A stretch of DNA of 64,000 nucleotides from Microthrixaceae bacterium (lineage in GTDB: Bacteria > Actinomycetota > Acidimicrobiia > Acidimicrobiales > Microtrichaceae): assembly GCA_023957975.1 (NCBI GenBank), contig JAMLGM010000005.1, positions 124,001 to 188,000 of the forward strand. Direction: 5' to 3'. Shown piece by piece: positions 25,914-33,649 of the stretch (positions within the stretch are counted from its first letter, which is position 1; each line of letters opens with the position of its first letter). A program made the position numbers and the translations under genes. Below the pieces are notes generated by a model. It was given only the letters and a program-made list of their open reading frames with translations. It was not told the origin of the DNA and did no database searches.

Positions 25914-27260
25914 ATGGCCGAAACCTGGACCCCATCGAGTTGGCGTTCCCACCATGCCGATCAACAACCAGTCTGGCCCGATCAGGGCCAGGCCGATTCG
26001 GTGCTCGAGACGCTCGGGACCTATCCCCCACTGGTGTTTGCCGGCGAAAGCCGATCGCTGCTGACCGACCTGGGTCGGGTCGCCAACGGCGAGGCGTTCC
26101 TCCTCCAGGCCGGCGACTGTGCCGAATCCTTCGATGCGTTCAACGCCGTGTCGATTCGCGAGCGGCTCAAGTTAATCCTCCAGATGGCGGTGGTGTTGAC
26201 CTATTCGGCCGGTGTTCCGGTGGTGAAGGTCGGCCGCATCGCCGGGCAGTTCGCCAAGCCGCGCTCGTCACCGGTCGAACTCGTCGACGGGGTCGAGTTG
26301 CCGTCGTTTCGGGGCCACATCGTCAATGCGGCGGAACCGACCGCGGCCGCACGCATTCCCGATCCCAACCGCCTCATCGAGGCCTACCATCGCTCCGCCG
26401 CCACCTTGAACCTGCTGCGGGCATTCACCAAAGGCGGCTTTGCCGACCTCGCCCGGGTTCACGCCTGGAACCAGGAGTTCGTTGCCTCCAGCCCCGAGGG
26501 GGCGCGCTACGAAGCGATCGCGGCCGACATCGACCGGGCGCTGCGGTTCATGAAGGCGTGCGGGCTCGACTCGAGCGACCTCGTGCAACTCCACGACGTC
26601 GACTTCTACACCAGCCATGAGGCGCTCGTGTTGGGCTACGAAGAGGCGCTCACCCGCGAAGACAGCCTCACCGGCGAGTACTACGACTGTTCCGCCCACA
26701 TGGTCTGGATCGGCGAACGCACCCGCGGCCTCGACGACGCCCACGTCGAGTTCTTCCGCGGCATCAAGAATCCGGTCGGCTGCAAGATCGGGCCGACAAC
26801 CTCGCCGCAGGACGCCGTCGCGTTGGCTTCAGCGCTCAACCCCGACCGCTTCCCCGGTCGCCTGACCCTCATCACCCGCATGGGGGCCGACAAGATCGCG
26901 GAAGTTCTACCCCCCATCCTCGAAGCGGTCCGTGACAGCGGGGTCCCGGTGGTGTGGGCGTGCGACCCGATGCACGGCAACACCTTCACCTCCAACGGCG
27001 GCCGCAAGACCCGACATTTCGACGCGATCCTCGCCGAGATCCGGGGGTTCTTCGAGGTTCACCGTGCGGTGGGCACCTGGGCGGGCGGCGTCCACGTGGA
27101 ACTCACCAGCGATGACGTCACCGAATGTATGGGCGGGGCCGAGGCGATCGGCGACGACGACCTCCACCTGCGCTACGAGACGATCTGCGACCCACGCCTG
27201 AACGGTCGCCAATCCCTCGATCTGGCCTTCGAGGTTTCAGAACTGCTCCGCCGCGGTTAA
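25914..27260 (+). CDS. aroG: 3-deoxy-D-arabino-heptulosonate-7-phosphate synthase, class II
   Basis: The 448-residue enzyme shows the class II features PPLVFAGESRSL, LLQAGDCAESFDAF (the DCAESF Cys metal ligand), VVKVGRIAGQFAKPRS, DFYTSHEALVLGYEEAL, SAHMVWIGERTR, KIGPTTSPQ, VVWACDPMHGNTF and HVELTSDDVTECMGG. It condenses phosphoenolpyruvate and erythrose-4-phosphate in the first step of aromatic amino-acid synthesis. Length and order match mycobacterial AroG. It has its own 76-bp leader after the sigma gene. No chorismate mutase gene is next to it. Confidence 0.95.
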   Translation: MAETWTPSSWRSHHADQQPVWPDQGQADSVLETLGTYPPLVFAGESRSLLTDLGRVANGEAFLLQAGDCAESFDAFNAVSIRERLKLILQMAVVLTYSAGVPVVKVGRIAGQFAKPRSSPVELVDGVELPSFRGHIVNAAEPTAAARIPDPNRLIEAYHRSAATLNLLRAFTKGGFADLARVHAWNQEFVASSPEGARYEAIAADIDRALRFMKACGLDSSDLVQLHDVDFYTSHEALVLGYEEALTREDSLTGEYYDCSAHMVWIGERTRGLDDAHVEFFRGIKNPVGCKIGPTTSPQDAVALASALNPDRFPGRLTLITRMGADKIAEVLPPILEAVRDSGVPVVWACDPMHGNTFTSNGGRKTRHFDAILAEIRGFFEVHRAVGTWAGGVHVELTSDDVTECMGGAEAIGDDDLHLRYETICDPRLNGRQSLDLAFEVSELLRRG

Positions 27261-27333
27261 CCGGTCGGCGGGCTACGCTGCGACCTACCCGATCCGACCC
27301 TGACCGATCCGCTACTGAGATTGCGAGGCACCC

Positions 27334-27702
27334 ATGGCCGACCAGTTCCCACCTCCACCGGGAGACCAGGGATGGGTGCCTCCCCCGCCGAACTACGGCG
27401 GGTATCCGCCTCCGGGCCCGCCGTTCGCGACGCAGCCGAGTGGGATGAAGCCCGATGCCTACCTCGTTCAGTCGATCCTCGTGGCGCTGTTTTGTTGCCA
27501 ACCGCTCGGCATCGTTGCGATCGTGTTCTCGGTCATGTCCGGCAGCGCGTGGAACCGTGGGGACGTGGCCGGGGCGAACGATCACGCAGCGAACGCCCGC
27601 AAGTTCGTCAAGTGGTCGCTCATTTCCGGGTTGGTCGTCGTCGTCCTCTACCTCCTCATCGCTGTCATCGCCGTGCTGGGGTCATCTAGCACGCCCGGGT
27701 GA
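27334..27702 (+). CDS. Proline-rich CD225/dispanin-type membrane protein
   Basis: The 122-residue protein has a Pro/Gly/Tyr-rich N-terminal tail (about 40 residues) and two membrane segments: SILVALFCCQPLGIVAIVFS and LISGLVVVVLYLLIAVIAVL. Between them lies the segment containing DVAGANDHAANARK, matching bacterial CD225 domains. The role of these proteins in bacteria is unknown; the order of segments suggests a small, cytosol-facing membrane organiser. Its 3' end overlaps the 3' end of the convergent methyltransferase gene by 17 bp. Confidence 0.8.
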   Translation: MADQFPPPPGDQGWVPPPPNYGGYPPPGPPFATQPSGMKPDAYLVQSILVALFCCQPLGIVAIVFSVMSGSAWNRGDVAGANDHAANARKFVKWSLISGLVVVVLYLLIAVIAVLGSSSTPG

Positions 27703-28552
27703 TGGCGTAACACGCGATGGCCGCGGCGGCTCCGACGTTGAGTGAGTCGACGCGCCCCGACAGCGGAATGACGACGCGGTGGTCGCACGCAGACATCGTC
27801 GCGTCGCTCAACCCCGGGCCTTCGCTCCCCAACAACAGCGCCACCTTCTCCTCGGCGCCGAAGCGCAGCGAATCGATGGGCACGGCGTCGGGCGCCGGGG
27901 TGAGCGCGCACGTCACGAAACCCGCGGCGTGCACCATGTCGAGGCCCTCGGGGAATCTGCGGACCCGCGCGTAGGGGAAGTCGAAAACCTCCCCCATCGC
28001 CACCCGCGACGCGCGCCGGTACAGCGGGTCGACGCTGGCCTCATCGAGCACCATGGCGTCGAGGCCGAGGCCGACCGCGCTGCGCACGATCACCCCGAGG
28101 TTGATGGGGTTGACGACCCGCTCCAACACCAACAGCCGTCGCGCCCCGCCCACGACCTGTTCCGCGCTCGGCAGGTCGCGCCGCGCGAACACGCCGAGAC
28201 ACCCCCGATGCACCCCCAGCCCGGTGATGCGTTCGAGGACCTGAGGTCCGGCACCGAGCACCTCGCCGCCGCCCTCCACCACCGCTTCTGCGATGGGCTC
28301 GGGAAGCGGCTGCGAACGCGTGGCGTCGACCAGCAGGGTGATGAGCCGATAGCCGGCGCGCACGGCCCGCTCGACCACCGGATCGCCCTCGGCCACAAAG
28401 ACCGCCTCCTGCGGATCATCGCTCGCGGCGGTCGCCCGCGCCCGTAGGCGCAGGTCGCGATCTCGCAGCCCCATGAACGACGCCACCCGTTCGTCGCTTG
28501 GATCCTGCACGATCGCATCGAGGCGAACTCGGGGGGTCGACTCCGCTGTCAT
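27686..28552 (-). CDS. SpoU/TrmH-family RNA 2'-O-methyltransferase
   Basis: The 288-residue protein has an N-terminal substrate-binding domain and a C-terminal SPOUT knot with the three family motifs: NPINLGVIVRSA (motif 1, NxGxxxR), LLLGSEGPGLS (motif 2) and VVIPLSGRVDSLNVGAAAAI (motif 3). It transfers a methyl group from S-adenosylmethionine to ribose of tRNA or rRNA. The precise nucleotide cannot be assigned by eye. The gene is divergent from the small protein at 28577. Confidence 0.92.
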   Translation of the reverse strand: MTAESTPRVRLDAIVQDPSDERVASFMGLRDRDLRLRARATAASDDPQEAVFVAEGDPVVERAVRAGYRLITLLVDATRSQPLPEPIAEAVVEGGGEVLGAGPQVLERITGLGVHRGCLGVFARRDLPSAEQVVGGARRLLVLERVVNPINLGVIVRSAVGLGLDAMVLDEASVDPLYRRASRVAMGEVFDFPYARVRRFPEGLDMVHAAGFVTCALTPAPDAVPIDSLRFGAEEKVALLLGSEGPGLSDATMSACDHRVVIPLSGRVDSLNVGAAAAIACYAITRAC

Positions 28553-28576
28553 CTCGCTGATCGTAGGCTGGCCACG

Positions 28577-29029
28577 ATGCCGCGAACGCCACCGACGACC
28601 ACCACGATCGACCGCGCCGAGGAGTTGGTCGCCATCTTCGAGGAACTCCAGTCAACCGGTTCCGGCTGGCTCAACATCGTCCCCGAACTCCCCGAGGGCA
28701 CCGAAGTCCCGGCGACACCGAACTCGCTCGCGATCTTTTCCCGGCGAGGCCCGGTGGTCCCCCTCGCCACCTGGACCACGACCGAGCCGACCGAATTGGG
28801 GCTCCTCCACGGCACCTCCCAGCGCGCGAGGTTCGCGCTCGCCGACACCGTCGCCGCCATCCCCGACGGCTGGCGGGTCCTGGCCGACCACCCGCGCAAG
28901 GGCCTCGTCGTCGTGCCCGGTGCCGGACTCGGACATCGCGTCGTGGCCCGATGGCTACTCGACGCGCTCACGGTGCTGTGCCTGCCCCCGCACACGGGAC
29001 GCTTCGTCGTCGCCCGCTACCCGGGCTGA
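28577..29029 (+). CDS. Hypothetical protein, 150 residues
   Basis: I do not recognise a family. The protein starts MPRTPPTTTTIDRAEELVAIF, has no signal peptide or membrane segment, and has an alternating beta/alpha look (SGWLNIVPELPEG, LGLLHGTSQRARFALAD, GLVVVPGAGLGHRVVARWLL). Codon bias matches neighbouring genes, which supports it being real. It is divergent from the methyltransferase gene by 24 bp and convergent with a crotonase gene, so it stands alone. Confidence 0.6.
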   Translation: MPRTPPTTTTIDRAEELVAIFEELQSTGSGWLNIVPELPEGTEVPATPNSLAIFSRRGPVVPLATWTTTEPTELGLLHGTSQRARFALADTVAAIPDGWRVLADHPRKGLVVVPGAGLGHRVVARWLLDALTVLCLPPHTGRFVVARYPG

Positions 29030-29048
29030 GTTGCGCGGGGCCTGGCCC

Positions 29049-29831
29049 TCACCACCCAGGTGCCAGGTTGGTGAAGTCGGCGGGACGCTTCTCGGCGAAC
29101 GCCGCCAACGCTTCCATGTTTGCCGGGCCGCCCATGAGTCTGACGAACTGTGCGTCTTCACGGTCTCGGGCGGCGCGGGTCTCCTCGGCTCGGCCGGCGG
29201 TCATCGTGGCCTTCACCGCCTGCAGCGAACTGATCGGCATCGCCGCGAGCCGCCGGGCGTGATCCATCGTCACCTCCAACAGGTCTTCCGGCGAGGTGAT
29301 CTTCCACACGAGGCCGAGTTCCTTCGCCTCCGGGGCGAGGATCCATTCCGAGCTCAACAGCACCCAGGCCGCGTTCTGATGCCCCATCAGGCGTGGGAAC
29401 AGCAGCGAGGACGCCGCCTCGGGAGCGACCCCGAGCGAAGTGAAGGGGCACTTCAGCTTGGCGTCGGTCGACATGAACGCCAGGTCCGCGAACCCGATGA
29501 TCGTCGTGCCGATTCCCAGGCCCAGCCCGTTGATCGCCAGCAACAACGGCTTCGGAAAGCCGATGAGTTGATCGACGCAACCCGGAAACCCGTGTGCACC
29601 CTCGACGAAATCAGGGTTGGCGATCCGTTCGCCCATCTCCAACAGGTCCTGCCCCGCCGAAAACGCTCGGCCGGACCCCGTGATGACGACGACGGCCACC
29701 GAATCATCGTTCGCCGCATCGATGAGTGCCTCGGCCAGCGCGTCGTACAGCGCCTCGTTGAAGGAATTGAGGGCGTCGGGGCGATCGAGGGTGAGCAGAC
29801 GGACACGAGCATCGTCCAAAATCGTCAACAT
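29049..29831 (-). CDS. Enoyl-CoA hydratase/isomerase (crotonase family)
   Basis: The 260-residue protein has the crotonase fold: VRLLTLDRPDALNSFNEALY, VVVITGSGRAFSAGQDLLEM (oxyanion hole), KPLLLAINGLGLGIGTT and TSLGVAPEAASSLLFPRLMG. The usual catalytic Glu pair of hydratases is only partly evident (PEAASS near the second position), so it may be an isomerase or another crotonase activity. It acts on CoA thioesters in the cytoplasm. It is divergent from menC. Confidence 0.88.
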   Translation of the reverse strand: MLTILDDARVRLLTLDRPDALNSFNEALYDALAEALIDAANDDSVAVVVITGSGRAFSAGQDLLEMGERIANPDFVEGAHGFPGCVDQLIGFPKPLLLAINGLGLGIGTTIIGFADLAFMSTDAKLKCPFTSLGVAPEAASSLLFPRLMGHQNAAWVLLSSEWILAPEAKELGLVWKITSPEDLLEVTMDHARRLAAMPISSLQAVKATMTAGRAEETRAARDREDAQFVRLMGGPANMEALAAFAEKRPADFTNLAPGW

Positions 29832-29881
29832 GGAACCTGTTCTAGTTCGTTTCGCGGCAAAGGTGCGCTAAACCCGTGGGA

Positions 29882-30976
29882 ATGCGTATCTCGACGGTGG
29901 AACTCATCCCGCTTCGACTCCCGCTTCTTCGGCCGTGGCACACGATCGGCGGACTCATGACCGAACGTGAGGTGCTGATGGTGCGCGTCCGCACCGACGG
30001 TGCCGACGGCTGGGGCGAATGCTCGGCCTTCGCCACCCCGTTCTACACACCGGAGTTCATCGCGTCGGCCCACATCGTCCTTCGCGACCGCCTTGCGCCG
30101 CTGCTGACCGCTGCGGAATCGGTGACCTCCGAAGGTCTCGGCGCCTTGTTCGCCCCCGTCGCCGGCCACCGCATGGCCAAGTCCGCGCTCGAAATGGCGG
30201 TGCTCGACGCCGAGCTGCGCACCGCCGGCGAGTCCTTCGCCGAATTCCTCGGCAGCGAGGTCGAGTCGGTGAACGCCGGGGTCTCGATCGGCTTCGCCGA
30301 GTCCCCCTCCGACCTGGTCGACACCGTCGCCGAATTCGCCGCCAACGGGTACCGCCGGGTCAAGCTCAAGGTTGCGCCGGGCCGCGACCTCGACCACATC
30401 GAGGCGGTGCGCGAACAGTTCCCCGCCATGTCCCTGCAGATCGACGCCAACGGAGCATATGTGCGCGCCGACGTCGAACACCTCGCGAAGTTCGACGGGT
30501 TCGGCCTCACGCTCATCGAACAACCACTCGCTTCGGACGACCTCGTCGGCCACGCCGCCGTCGCCAAACGACTGCACACGTCGATCTGCCTCGACGAATC
30601 GCTCGTGTCGTTGCGGTCGGTGGAAACCGCCCTCGCCGTCGGAGCGTGCGACGTCGTGAACCTCAAGCCCTCACGCGTCGGCGGCTACCACGAGGCGTTG
30701 CGCATCCACGACTGGTGTTTCGAGCGCGGCGTCGGCATGTGGGTCGGCGGCATGTTGGAAACCGGACTCGCACGGGCCGCGAACATCGCGCTGGCCTCGC
30801 TTCCCGGATTCACGCTCACCGGCGACCTGTCGGGCAGCGACCGCTTCTATGCCGACGACATCATCACCGAGCCGCTCACGGTGACCAATGGTGCACTCGC
30901 AGTCCCCCAGGGTCACGGTTTCGGCGTCGACATCGACCTCGACGCCATCAAGCGTTTCCGGCTGTCGTCGAGCTGA
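29882..30976 (+). CDS. menC: o-Succinylbenzoate synthase / N-acylamino-acid racemase family enzyme
   Basis: This enolase-superfamily enzyme has VKLKVAPGRD (KxK general base), LQIDANGAY (Asp), LIEQPL (Glu), CLDESLVS (Asp/Glu), NLKPSRVGGYHEALRI (Lys) and VGGMLETGLARAANIALAS. The order matches MenC, which dehydrates SHCHC to o-succinylbenzoate in menaquinone synthesis. Members of this family often also racemise N-acylamino acids, and no other men gene lies in the window, so the assignment rests on motifs alone. I use the ATG at 29882 rather than the GTG two codons earlier. Its last 29 bases overlap the convergent cysteine-cluster gene. Confidence 0.85.
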   Translation: MRISTVELIPLRLPLLRPWHTIGGLMTEREVLMVRVRTDGADGWGECSAFATPFYTPEFIASAHIVLRDRLAPLLTAAESVTSEGLGALFAPVAGHRMAKSALEMAVLDAELRTAGESFAEFLGSEVESVNAGVSIGFAESPSDLVDTVAEFAANGYRRVKLKVAPGRDLDHIEAVREQFPAMSLQIDANGAYVRADVEHLAKFDGFGLTLIEQPLASDDLVGHAAVAKRLHTSICLDESLVSLRSVETALAVGACDVVNLKPSRVGGYHEALRIHDWCFERGVGMWVGGMLETGLARAANIALASLPGFTLTGDLSGSDRFYADDIITEPLTVTNGALAVPQGHGFGVDIDLDAIKRFRLSSS

Positions 30977-31655
30977 GCCGTTCGGCGAGGTGTTCGACGA
31001 CATCGGTTCCCAGCCAGTCCTCGAACTCCTCGCGTTGGCGAAGCAACACCGGGGTCACCTCCCCGTACGCTGCGGGGTCCTCGGTGCAGATCCACGCCAC
31101 GGCGTCGGCCTCGTCGCCGGTTGAGGAGAAGTCGACGCGACGCTTGCGCCGCAGAATCGACACCTCGACCGACGACCCGGGTTCGGTCACCCGGTCGAGT
31201 TGAAACGGCACCTGCCAACACACCAACGGCCTCCACTCATGCGGTGCATCTTCGTAGTCGAGCGCACCGAGATGAAGGGCACATCCTGCGCCGCCGGCGA
31301 ACCCCGCCCGGTTCAAGAAGATGCATGCGCCATCGATCACCCGCGTCGCCGATCGCTCAGCCCCGTCGACCGGCGCCGCAAAGACGCCGTCCCGTTCGGC
31401 CTGTTCGGCGAACTGGAATCGGTCGGGGTCGATCAGCGCGGCGTGGGCCGCCACGTTCATGGCGTCGTCCTCGTCGACAATTTGCGCCCCGAGCACGCAA
31501 CACCCCTGGGTGTGGGTGGGGTCGGCTTCGTCGCCGATGCCGCGGCACCACGACCCCCACCCGCAACTCCATCCCGACCCGAGCGCGCCGAGATCGACGC
31601 GCCACCGTTCGCCCCGCTCCGAGACGAACTCGTGCCATCGCTCCTCGGGAATCAG
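30948..31655 (-). CDS. Cysteine-cluster (YkgJ/DUF3109-like) protein, probable CTG start
   Basis: The protein carries clustered cysteines in an order resembling YkgJ/DUF3109 metal-binding proteins: WSCGWGSWCRGIGDEADP, TQGCCVLGA, later GACIFLNRAGFAGGAGC and PLVCWQVPF. About eight Cys in this layout suggest a bound zinc or iron-sulfur site. There is no ATG, GTG or TTG near the expected start. A CTG at 31655 overlaps the TGA of the ceramidase-like gene (CTGA), with AGGGA five bases upstream, copying the ATGA/GTGA coupling seen throughout this cluster. It is the last gene of the operon. Its function is unknown. Confidence 0.6.
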   Translation of the reverse strand: MIPEERWHEFVSERGERWRVDLGALGSGWSCGWGSWCRGIGDEADPTHTQGCCVLGAQIVDEDDAMNVAAHAALIDPDRFQFAEQAERDGVFAAPVDGAERSATRVIDGACIFLNRAGFAGGAGCALHLGALDYEDAPHEWRPLVCWQVPFQLDRVTEPGSSVEVSILRRKRRVDFSSTGDEADAVAWICTEDPAAYGEVTPVLLRQREEFEDWLGTDVVEHLAERLSSTTAGNA

Positions 31656-33649
31656 TTGAATCCCTCGGTGCTCAACAGGACCGAGCCGTCGGCATCGACG
31701 ATCACGAAGCGGTGCAACCGGTCGTCGCCGAAGGCCGGGTCGTACCAACGCGCCGCGTAACGGTGAGCCCCGTCGAACAGCCCCAGGTGTCGAACCTCCA
31801 TCTCGGTACCACCGTCGTCCACACGTCGACCGTCGTGACGAGCGGGCGCCCACGTGTCGCCGCCGTCGCGGGACACCTCGACGCGAACGATCGTCGAATG
31901 CCAACACAACGCACCTGGTTCGGCGTCGCTCCAGATGACCTCCCAGGCCCCGTCGATCCGGTCGGTGTAGTCGTGAAATTGCGGCTCCACGACCACCTGG
32001 GGAGATCGCTGAACCGTCGTCGGATCGATCAGATATCGGTGCACCCGAAGGTTCCACGATCGCGTCGGCGGTGTCCGTTGCACCGCGACGTCACCTCCCG
32101 CGGCGAGGGCCGAGGCAAGATCCGCGGCGCAGGCCGCAAGAAATCGCTCGGTGTTGGGTCCGTACAGGGTGTGGCCGCCCTCATAGAACTGCCGTGAGTA
32201 TTCCTCGGCGGTTGCGACATAGCCGCAGTACTCGTTCGCCACCGACGACACCACGACGTCGTCGATCAGGCCCTCATCCGGCCCGGCGACGGCGTCGAGC
32301 ACCGCAGCGGTGATACGGCGCCCCGACTCGACCGTGACCTCGAAGGGCAACCCGACCACCGCGGTCGAATCGATGCGCAGCACCTGCACGGGAATCGATC
32401 GTGGGAATGCCTTGAGCGGCAACACCAGCGGCTGCAATCGACCGCCGATGACGTGTTTGGCTCCTTGCGGACCGTTCTTCAGGAACCGTCGCGGCATGCC
32501 CGCTCGAAACAGCGGAAGCCGGTGGATCACCGGCGTGAGGTTCTCCATCGCCCCCGCCGCCAGCGCTGCGCCCACCGCCGGTCGGTTCGGAAGCTGGGCG
32601 ACGGTGCCGTTGGCCCGCCGCCTGGCTCCCCCGACGAGCGACACCTCCTCGAAGGCACACCCCAACTCGACCGATTCGCTCAACCGATCGCCGAGCGAGT
32701 CGTAGAGCTCCGCGGCCTTGTGCCCGATCGCCCGGCCCACCCGCTTGGTGTCGCGATAGCCCGCACTGTTGGGATACAGCGCTGGCGCGACATCGGCGTG
32801 AGTTCCCTCGATGGCCCCGACGACACCGCCGGCACCGCGGCTGGATTCGATGTGGTGGGCCAATTCGTCGACGAGGTAGGCCCACACATCCGCGTTGTAC
32901 TCGCGGGAATGCTGGGAGATGCCGGTGCCGTGCACGCTGAAGATGACCGAGGCGCCGATCGGGGTGGAATCTGCGGCGTCATCGACGCGCAGCAGGCGAA
33001 GCTGCGGATTGATCGCCGCGAACTTGCGTTGTGGCTCCTGGCGCTTGTCTCGCACTGTCGCGTTGGTGACGTGTGGGTCGAGCGACCGGTTCCGCGTGGC
33101 TCCCCACACGTCGATCGAGCCGAACCCAACCTTTGCCGGCCGCCGCGTCTGGGTGGCCTCGATGACCGCCGATGCAATGCGCTCGACGAGAAACGCACTC
33201 CAGGCCGGATCGAAGCCGCTGCGGTTGGACGCGAAACGGTTGTAGAAGTCCGTTCCGTTGAACTGCCCGGCCCCGGCGTGGGTGTGCGTTGCGCCGATCA
33301 TGAGCCCGGCGAGGGGCACGTCGCACTGCGCCGAGATGGCATCGGCCACCAGGTACTGCAGCACCGAGGATCCACCGAGCAGATCGCAGTGCACGATCGC
33401 GAGCGATGATCTCCCGGCCCGCAGGTGCACGACCCGGGCGCGGAGGCGGGACCGGAATCCCTCGCCGTCGTGGGCGTTGGAGCTGTAACCGGCCTTGGGC
33501 ATGCCTGGCGGCGGGGTGATGTCGACGCTCGCGGCCCCGGCGAGCACCCCGTCGACGTGGTCGAGGCGGACCGGTGCCGCCGGCTTCACCTCGAACGACG
33601 CCCGGCCCGACCGCAGATGCGCCACGGAGTCGAGGGCAGACCCGCTCAC
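31652..33649 (-). CDS. Neutral/alkaline ceramidase-like protein
   Basis: The 665-residue protein keeps the fold of neutral ceramidases: GAASVDITPPPGMPKAGY at the N-terminus, IGATHTHAGAGQF (zinc His), VIFSVHGTGIS (second His), ANEYCGYVATAEEYSRQFY and GGHTLYGPNTE (zinc Glu/Tyr region). A C-terminal beta domain follows. These enzymes split ceramide into sphingosine and fatty acid. The family nucleophile Ser lies in DVSP; the corresponding motif here is THADVAPALYP, with Ala. The zinc ligands seem intact. No signal peptide is visible. It overlaps the kinase gene by GTGA and lies in an operon with an S1P-lyase-like gene. Confidence 0.8.
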   Translation of the reverse strand: MSGSALDSVAHLRSGRASFEVKPAAPVRLDHVDGVLAGAASVDITPPPGMPKAGYSSNAHDGEGFRSRLRARVVHLRAGRSSLAIVHCDLLGGSSVLQYLVADAISAQCDVPLAGLMIGATHTHAGAGQFNGTDFYNRFASNRSGFDPAWSAFLVERIASAVIEATQTRRPAKVGFGSIDVWGATRNRSLDPHVTNATVRDKRQEPQRKFAAINPQLRLLRVDDAADSTPIGASVIFSVHGTGISQHSREYNADVWAYLVDELAHHIESSRGAGGVVGAIEGTHADVAPALYPNSAGYRDTKRVGRAIGHKAAELYDSLGDRLSESVELGCAFEEVSLVGGARRRANGTVAQLPNRPAVGAALAAGAMENLTPVIHRLPLFRAGMPRRFLKNGPQGAKHVIGGRLQPLVLPLKAFPRSIPVQVLRIDSTAVVGLPFEVTVESGRRITAAVLDAVAGPDEGLIDDVVVSSVANEYCGYVATAEEYSRQFYEGGHTLYGPNTERFLAACAADLASALAAGGDVAVQRTPPTRSWNLRVHRYLIDPTTVQRSPQVVVEPQFHDYTDRIDGAWEVIWSDAEPGALCWHSTIVRVEVSRDGGDTWAPARHDGRRVDDGGTEMEVRHLGLFDGAHRYAARWYDPAFGDDRLHRFVIVDADGSVLLSTEGFN

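Noticed and set aside
31656..32057. 134-codon N-terminal extension of the cysteine-cluster protein
   Set aside because: It lies entirely within the ceramidase-like gene in another frame and is Arg/Gly-rich without motifs.
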